This document shows positions 50,317-55,557 of a stretch of DNA of 55,557 nt, in pieces. The notes beneath the pieces are model-generated. The model made no database searches. It was not told the origin of the DNA and saw only the letters and a list, made by a program, of their open reading frames with translations. Where the stretch lies: contig NZ_WOFU01000015.1 in the NCBI RefSeq assembly GCF_016879755.1, positions 1 to 55,557 of the forward strand, read 5' to 3'. This DNA comes from Bacillus sp. B15-48. Its GTDB lineage: Bacteria > Bacillota > Bacilli > Bacillales > Cytobacillaceae. The position numbers and the translations under genes were made by a program. Every line of letters starts with the position of its first letter. Position 1 is the stretch's first letter.

Positions 50317-52206
50317 TCACATATAGTCTAATTGAAATTTCTTCATTCGATCATGGTCAACTATTTTTAACGCTTTTAAAGCCATCATTAACTGAAATTG
50401 TCGTTGCGGATCACGCAAGTCGCAGCTAAGTAAATCGGTAATTTTGTTGAGTCGATAGCGGAGGCCACTTTTCGATAGAGCAAGATTTTCAGCGGTTTGA
50501 TCCAAGTTTCCTCCTTGCTCAAGGAAATGATACAGTGTTTCAAGCATCTCAAATTTATTTTGATCAACATCTTCATATAGAACTCCCAACTGGTCACGAA
50601 TCATTTTCCGAATTACTTGTTTATTTTGCTCATTAATCAAAATCCCTAGCATACCTAAGTCACTAAAAAGTGTGATTGGTTTATCTCTAGAAGAGATTCT
50701 TACAGCTGAGCGCGCTTCATCCACCGCAACTCCAGCCTCTAGGATGTCAGAGTTTTGCGAACTAATTCCTGCAAAAAACAACGCATTATTCACTTCTTTC
50801 TTTAAAAAGGAGAGTAATGCCTGAATTGTTTTCCCGATGTTTTCCTGACCGACCTGCTTTTCCGTAATGAGAAGAATCAAGCAATCGAGTTGCTGTCCAA
50901 TTAAAACATTGAGATTTTTTTCTTTCCGAAAGAATGTAGATACAGCCTCAAATGTTTTGTTATGAAGCGTAAAAGCTTTTTCATCACAACGATTCAAAAA
51001 CTCGTAAGTAAGGGCAATAATATGATACTGATCAGAGAGATCGAGCTGAATAAAATCAGCTTTTCTCATAATCTCTTGATTTGTGTATTTGCCGCTAACA
51101 ATTTCTTCAAGAAAATGTCCTTTTACTTGTTCCATCGATTCAACTTCTGTTTTTTCTTTTAGAAATAACAATGAACAAATCGAGGCTAAACGATCGAGAA
51201 TCATTGAGTCAACCCCATAATTTGGAATTCTCTTGTTTTCATATAAGAAGGAACATGTTCCTACATGCTGTTCTAATAGATAAATAGGTGTTTGCAGTCT
51301 AGTCCCATTTTCAAATGAATGAACTCGCACTTTCGAGTGGCATTGCTTTTTGCCTGGCGATTCGGTGAAGGCTTCTCTAATTGATTCATAGTCTTCTAGT
51401 GAAATCCCAATCGACGTGATGACATGTTGCCGACTATCTTCAACAACGATTGGCAACTGAATTTGTTTATATAAAGTGTTAAGAATTGAATTGAGACTAT
51501 TGCCTTTAAGCAATTCATTTGTCAGCTCATTATACGTTTTTGATACATGTGCAAGATTATTTCTCTCTAACATTAACTTTTCGTGTGCCTGCTCCAGTTC
51601 CCTAAGAATTGGTAACTCTTTACTATAGGAGAAGAATTCCTCCGCCTCTTCTTTCCACTCAGAAATCAGCCTCCCTTCCCAGATACAACACGGAGCTCCT
51701 TGTCCTTGACATTGCAACTCTTTAAAAAAGACATCAACTCCAACGACAGCAGTCGTATATCCTGACGCATAACCAGTTAAGGTATAACAAACAGGTCCAT
51801 CGCTGACGCCGAAATTTTGTAGATATTGCTCCGCTTCATATGAATTCTCCCAAGTTCCTTTGAAGCGAAGCGATTTGATTTTGTTCTCACTCACTTTGAT
51901 TTCCTTTTCGGTAATTCGGGATCTCACATGTCCTTTTAAGGCATGAATAATCGGCCCATAATCGATTTTTTCCTCCAAACTTAAAGATTCATTTTTCGCC
52001 ACCTCTCGACCATCATCGAAACCTAATTGATACCCATATTTAAAGAAAAAAGTTTTCATCCGATTAATCCCAATATTCTCAATTAAATCCTGCTGCATCG
52101 CCCCAAAAGCACGTGTCGTTACAAATACGGATCTTTCATTATTAGCAAATAATAACTCATCCTCTTGACGAATATGTAATAAGTCATTTAACTTAAAAGT
52201 GTTCAT
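50317..52206 (-). CDS. Phenol-sensor regulator: XylR_N + V4R domains joined to a PucR-type HTH
   Basis: 629 residues. The N-terminal 200 residues match the sensor of XylR/DmpR/MopR: XylR_N domain, then V4R domain. The MopR zinc ligands C155, E178, C181 and C189 have exact counterparts in Cys140, Glu163, Cys166 and Cys174 (same spacing). The phenol-pocket Trp (Trp119, 21 residues before the first Cys) is present, and His93 is at about the expected position. There is no AAA+ sigma-54 domain; instead a GGDEF-like/PucR central region is followed by a CdaR/PucR HTH (LETLYHFLEQGGNLDQTAEN, ALSKSGLRYRLNKITDLL). It likely activates the monooxygenase operon with a normal sigma factor. Confidence 0.88.
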   Translation of the reverse strand: MNTFKLNDLLHIRQEDELLFANNERSVFVTTRAFGAMQQDLIENIGINRMKTFFFKYGYQLGFDDGREVAKNESLSLEEKIDYGPIIHALKGHVRSRITEKEIKVSENKIKSLRFKGTWENSYEAEQYLQNFGVSDGPVCYTLTGYASGYTTAVVGVDVFFKELQCQGQGAPCCIWEGRLISEWKEEAEEFFSYSKELPILRELEQAHEKLMLERNNLAHVSKTYNELTNELLKGNSLNSILNTLYKQIQLPIVVEDSRQHVITSIGISLEDYESIREAFTESPGKKQCHSKVRVHSFENGTRLQTPIYLLEQHVGTCSFLYENKRIPNYGVDSMILDRLASICSLLFLKEKTEVESMEQVKGHFLEEIVSGKYTNQEIMRKADFIQLDLSDQYHIIALTYEFLNRCDEKAFTLHNKTFEAVSTFFRKEKNLNVLIGQQLDCLILLITEKQVGQENIGKTIQALLSFLKKEVNNALFFAGISSQNSDILEAGVAVDEARSAVRISSRDKPITLFSDLGMLGILINEQNKQVIRKMIRDQLGVLYEDVDQNKFEMLETLYHFLEQGGNLDQTAENLALSKSGLRYRLNKITDLLSCDLRDPQRQFQLMMALKALKIVDHDRMKKFQLDYM

Positions 52207-52519
52207 CTGGTTGCTCCTCTTCTACAGAAATTAAAGAGATTTATTAGCATAAATTTTCAGTTAAATCTTCAAATAATGAATCAGTAAAGGCTTTTTCTTG
52301 TTCCTTCAATAATAATTGTATACTTATTTCATTAATAAGGACATGATAAACGCGAAGATGATATGATAAACATATGGAAATAAAAGATTGATATCAATAC
52401 AAAAATAGTGAATAGTGTTTTTGTGAAAAAATGTTTAAACCACCACAAAAGTAGAGCGTTTTCAATTAACCCCCAAGTTTCTGTCTACGCATAACTTAAA
52501 CAGAGCTTTTACTGTCCCC
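52207..52519. other. Intergenic region without recognised content
   Basis: The 313-bp AT-rich gap lies between the regulator's 5' end and the galE stop. It must carry the regulator's promoter, but I found no well-spaced -35/-10 pair and no hairpin with a U-tract. Confidence 0.3.
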
Positions 52520-53518
52520 CTATTCTTCCGAGTCGCGATATCCGTTTGGATGGTTCTGATGCCAATTCCAAGCTTCTTCGATGATCTGATGAATCGACGT
52601 TCGCTTAGGTTCCCAACCGAGAACTTCCTTTGCTTTTGCAGACGAAGCAATTAACCGACTTGGGTCTCCTTCCCTTCTTGCCACAATCTTAGCAGGGATT
52701 TCATGACTGGTCACCTGTCTTGCCGCATCGACAATTTCTTTAACGGAAAATCCTTGATTTGAGCCAAGATTGAAAATATTGCTTTCCCCGCCGTCTTGCA
52801 AATAACGAAGTGCGAGAATATGAGCAGCTATTAAATCTTCAACATGGATATAGTCACGGATGCACGTCCCATCCTCCGTCTCATAATCATCCCCAAAGAT
52901 GGAAATAAACTCACGCTGCGCTAACGCCACCTGCAGTACAACTGGAATTAAATGTGTTTCTGGATGATGGTCCTCACCAATTTCGCCAGTTGATCGGGCG
53001 CCAGCAACATTAAAATAACGCAATGATACATATTTGATTCCGTGGGCAATATCACACCACTTCATCATTTTTTCCATCGTCAGTTTTGTTTCCCCGTAAG
53101 CATTCGTTGGAACGGTTGGCATCTCTTCAGTGATTGGCATCACTTTTTGCTCTCCATAGGTAGCTGCCGTTGACGAAAAGACAATGTGTTTAACACTGAA
53201 TTCATTCATAACATCTAAAAGAACCTCTGTTCCGTAAACATTATTATCAAAATATTTAAGAGGGTTCGTCATTGATTCACCAACTAATGAACTCGCCGCG
53301 AAATGCAGTACGCCATCAATGGTTTCTTTGCTAAATACTTCTTGCAAAAATTCCTTATTTCGAATATCTCCTATATAAAAGGCTGCACTTGGATGAATGG
53401 CTTTTTCATGTCCTGTTAGTAAGTTATCCACGACAACAACATTATACCCTTGTTCAATTAACTGATAAACCGCATGGGAACCAATATATCCTGCACCGCC
53501 AAGAACAAGAATACTCAT
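52520..53518 (-). CDS. galE: UDP-glucose 4-epimerase
   Basis: Extended SDR of 332 residues that interconverts UDP-glucose and UDP-galactose (cell-wall or exopolysaccharide precursor). NAD motif GGAGYIGSHAVYQL at the start, VVVDNLLTGH, FSSTAATYGE (catalytic Ser/Thr), NAYGETKL (Tyr-x3-Lys), SLRYFNVAGA and EDGTCIRDYIHVEDL are all GalE-typical. Start ATG at 53518 with AGGAGG upstream. It stands alone on its strand between the regulator and the coat protein gene. Confidence 0.93.
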   Translation of the reverse strand: MSILVLGGAGYIGSHAVYQLIEQGYNVVVVDNLLTGHEKAIHPSAAFYIGDIRNKEFLQEVFSKETIDGVLHFAASSLVGESMTNPLKYFDNNVYGTEVLLDVMNEFSVKHIVFSSTAATYGEQKVMPITEEMPTVPTNAYGETKLTMEKMMKWCDIAHGIKYVSLRYFNVAGARSTGEIGEDHHPETHLIPVVLQVALAQREFISIFGDDYETEDGTCIRDYIHVEDLIAAHILALRYLQDGGESNIFNLGSNQGFSVKEIVDAARQVTSHEIPAKIVARREGDPSRLIASSAKAKEVLGWEPKRTSIHQIIEEAWNWHQNHPNGYRDSEE

Positions 53519-53831
53519 ACTAATGCCTCCTAAAATGATTTCTTCATTCCTTCACCAATACTTGCATCGTGAAGGGTTTAATCGGGATGTTTTTAATGCT
53601 TTATTCTCCCTCAAAATTAACTATTTCGACACTTTTCACCAATTTCCTCCTAAAAAAACTTAGATCCTTTTTGAAGATTATAGCACTTAAGTAGGGAATG
53701 ACTTGCGAACCACTTATTTATGTATGAATCACGTTCGTTAAACAAATCATAAACAAGGGTTTTAATCCAGATCGGACAGTACGAATCATGATGGGTTAGA
53801 GCTTTAATTTATTTATAAGGGGAGTGTTTTT
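53519..53831. other. Divergent intergenic region before galE and the coat protein gene
   Basis: This 313-bp gap must contain promoters for both genes. A ribosome binding site AAGGGGAG precedes the coat protein ATG. CATA-containing strings near 53745 could belong to a mother-cell (SigE/SigK) promoter, but the match is not good enough to call. Confidence 0.3.
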
Positions 53832-54704
53832 ATGCCATTTGGCGCACATGAAGCAATGGAAGTACATGAGGTCCTTTCAGAAAAAATCAATATGATTAGC
53901 CATTTTAATATTTATGCACAGCAAACTCAAAACCAACAGTTAATGGAAATGATTAACCGTCACCAACAAGAAGAAATTAACTCTTACGATGCTATTGTTG
54001 CTTACACGCACGATTATACCCAGTTTACGCCGATTCCACCTAATACAAGTGTAAGTCAAGTAACACCAGACCAAATTCAATACGGACTGAACGACCCAAC
54101 GATGATCGCTCCTGAAACCAATGCCGTACTAAATGATTATGAAGTTGCGATGGCGATGCTACACTGTCATAAAAATGCTGCAGCAAATGGGGTAAAAGCA
54201 GCATTGGAAATTGCCGACCCTAATCTGCGACAAATGCTAACGAATGGGGCAATCAACTGCATCAATCAAGCTTATGAAGTGTTTTTATTCATGAATGAAC
54301 AAGGTTTGTATCAGGTTCCTGAGTTGAAAGACCATACTGCTAAAACATTTCTTCATAGCTACCAGCCATCGGGTGAATCATTAAAAGCACAATATACAAT
54401 GCAGCCCGGACAAAATCAAGGACAAGATAATCCTATGAAGACTTACATGCAAAGCAACCAAATGGGTTCACAACAAAAAGGATTTATGCCTTATGGCCAA
54501 GCTCAACACGGAACAGGAGCACAGATGGGTGCACAAAGTCAAAACATGACATCCGCAAGCGGAATGGCAAAGGGACAACCAATGAATAACCCTTACCAAC
54601 AACGTATGACCATGGGTAAAACAGGACAAATGGGGAATACAGGGATGAATCCAGTTTATCAGAACAATCCCCCGTATCAAGGAAACCAAAATTTTAATCA
54701 TTAA
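53832..54704 (+). CDS. Spore coat protein, CotF-like with Gln/Met/Gly-rich tail
   Basis: 290 residues. The N-terminal 175 residues form a CotF/ferritin-like helical domain (MPFGAHEAMEVHEVLSEKIN, HQQEEINSYDAIVAY, NDYEVAMAMLHCHKNAA, INQAYEVFLFMNEQGLY). The C-terminal 110 residues are low-complexity, rich in Gln, Met, Gly and Asn, as in several coat and crust proteins. AAGGGGAG lies 8-9 nt before the ATG. It should be made in the mother cell and placed in the spore coat. Single-gene unit next to the rRNA terminator. Confidence 0.85.
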   Translation: MPFGAHEAMEVHEVLSEKINMISHFNIYAQQTQNQQLMEMINRHQQEEINSYDAIVAYTHDYTQFTPIPPNTSVSQVTPDQIQYGLNDPTMIAPETNAVLNDYEVAMAMLHCHKNAAANGVKAALEIADPNLRQMLTNGAINCINQAYEVFLFMNEQGLYQVPELKDHTAKTFLHSYQPSGESLKAQYTMQPGQNQGQDNPMKTYMQSNQMGSQQKGFMPYGQAQHGTGAQMGAQSQNMTSASGMAKGQPMNNPYQQRMTMGKTGQMGNTGMNPVYQNNPPYQGNQNFNH

Positions 54705-54741
54705 TTAGTAAATCAGTTAAAATAGAAAAAAACAAAAAAAC

Positions 54742-54769
54742 GGTCAGTCCCCTAGACGGAGGGCTGACC
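54742..54769 (-). terminator. Hairpin with U-tract on the minus strand
   Basis: GGTCAGTCCC pairs with GAGGGCTGACC. The long T-run (after the hairpin on the minus strand) points to termination of leftward transcripts, perhaps a second stop for the rRNA operon. On the plus strand it is flanked by A-runs only, so termination of the coat protein gene here is less certain. Confidence 0.6.
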
Positions 54770-55282
54770 CAAAAAAGAAAAAGAACAGGATTTTCATAAC
54801 GGGTTCCGTTTCCTATCGTAAAACGTCAATTTGCACAGGAAAATGTAATCCTTTTTACACTATAAAATGTAGGGCAATTTGTAAGTCTAGAGAGATTAAA
54901 AATAAATAGTAAAGGTTTATACCTTGCTATTTTGATTTTAATGCTAATTCTTCAGATTGAGAATTTTACTCATTAAGATGTTTACAAACCATTTTCACCT
55001 TCTCCATATCGGTTTTTGTGTAGGTTTGAGAATTAATAGGCGGAGAATTTCCTGCTAATGTAGATAGGGGAAGCTTAAGAAGCGGAAATAAGCGGAGATA
55101 TTCCGCTTAACGGCTCAAAATATGACAAAATCCAAAGATTTGGATAGGATAAACGGAAAAACTCCCCTTATTTTTAAGGAAATATGAGTATTTCCCAGTT
55201 TAGACGGAATTATTCCGTTTATTTTTCAGACGCAGTGAGGTCAACATTCAGTTAAGACAGCCTCTTTATATCAAAAAAAATA
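54770..55282. other. Intergenic region with AAGCGGA/TCCGCTT inverted motifs
   Basis: I see no gene. Short related motifs recur: AAGCGGAAATAAGCGGA, ATTCCGCTTAACGG, ATAAACGGAAAAACTCC and GACGGAATTATTCCGTTTAT (about 55080-55225). GACGGAATTATTCCGTTTAT holds a near-perfect inverted repeat. This looks like an old intergenic repeat, with no assigned role. Confidence 0.4.
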
Positions 55283-55313
55283 GACCTCCAAATTACAATA
55301 CAATTTGGAGGTC
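55283..55313 (-). terminator. Terminator of the rRNA operon
   Basis: GACCTCCAAATT pairs perfectly with AATTTGGAGGTC around a 7-nt loop. The minus strand continues TATTTTTTTT. It lies 62 bp downstream of the 5S gene. Confidence 0.92.
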
Positions 55314-55374
55314 ATTTTAATATTTGCGGTAGTTAACGGAACCCGTTACTATTTTCAGCTGTTCATTTATAGGT

Positions 55375-55491
<117 letters not shown>

Positions 55492-55557
55492 TATTTTTAA
55501 AGACAATTACTATTATAATATCTTTTGTCTTTTTTTCAAGAGGAAATTTTTGTTCCC

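Overview
The window comes from an aerobic, endospore-forming Firmicute of the Bacillaceae (Bacillus, Neobacillus or Cytobacillus type). The signs are a GerK-type germinant receptor operon, a CotF-like spore coat protein, Bacillus-like ribosome binding sites, a SigL/RpoN-type enhancer-binding protein, an IclR regulator, low GC, and a Bacillus-type 5S rRNA at the right edge. Almost everything between 10 kb and 52 kb is catabolic.

Layout. 1-5.8 kb: mixed genes (sugar dehydrogenase-like protein, a membrane protein, an orphan 2-oxopent-4-enoate hydratase, a CoA-transferase, a small membrane protein). 5.8-9.8 kb: gerKA-gerKC-gerKB, minus strand. 10.1-25.3 kb: a minus-strand cluster that I read as an alicyclic acid (cyclohexanecarboxylate-type) degradation pathway: CoA ligase (aliA), acyl-CoA dehydrogenase (aliB), crotonase, BadH-like dehydrogenase, BadI-like ring-opening hydrolase, then beta-oxidation genes (acyl-CoA dehydrogenase, 3-hydroxyacyl-CoA dehydrogenase, thiolase, MaoC), plus EtfB, EtfA and a FadF-type iron-sulfur oxidoreductase that carry the electrons away. 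Two genes are broken: the 3-hydroxyacyl-CoA dehydrogenase by one in-frame stop codon, and an SDR by an internal deletion with frameshift. 26.1-27.8 kb: a PAS-AAA+-Fis sigma-54 activator with a MaoC-like gene. Near-perfect -24/-12 sigma-54 promoters stand in front of badI and aliB, and a decayed third one lies upstream of the activator operon. All three have a related TCGCAAA-rich upstream element 40-43 bp away, which looks like a local sigma-54 regulon.

28.5-30.5 kb: a small membrane protein whose tail is encoded by a dispersed repeat, and a three-domain rhodanese lipoprotein. 30.8-34.1 kb: a Rieske ring-hydroxylating dioxygenase (alpha, beta) behind an acyl-CoA dehydrogenase. 34.4-38.1 kb: a lipoprotein arylsulfatase and its radical-SAM maturase. 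38.1-45.4 kb: a nitronate monooxygenase-like gene and a complete catechol meta-cleavage operon by the 4-oxalocrotonate branch (catechol 2,3-dioxygenase, semialdehyde dehydrogenase, tautomerase, decarboxylase, hydratase, aldolase, acylating acetaldehyde dehydrogenase); no hydroxymuconic semialdehyde hydrolase is present. A divergent IclR regulator follows. A palindrome, GTCCCGTTAYAAGGGAC, sits exactly 7 bp upstream of the predicted -35 boxes of the catechol operon and of the Rieske operon. 46.5-50.1 kb: an HpaB/PheA-type flavin monooxygenase, a second catechol 2,3-dioxygenase and an FAD synthetase. 50.3-52.2 kb: a regulator that joins the phenol-sensing XylR/DmpR/MopR N-terminal and V4R domains to a PucR-type HTH. 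The window ends with galE, the coat protein, the rRNA operon terminator and the 5S gene.

Together the right-hand half suggests the route aryl sulfate -> phenol -> catechol -> pyruvate + acetyl-CoA, and the left half the route alicyclic acid -> pimeloyl-CoA-type intermediate -> beta-oxidation. Substrates are inferred from family resemblance and gene context; nothing here was searched against a database.
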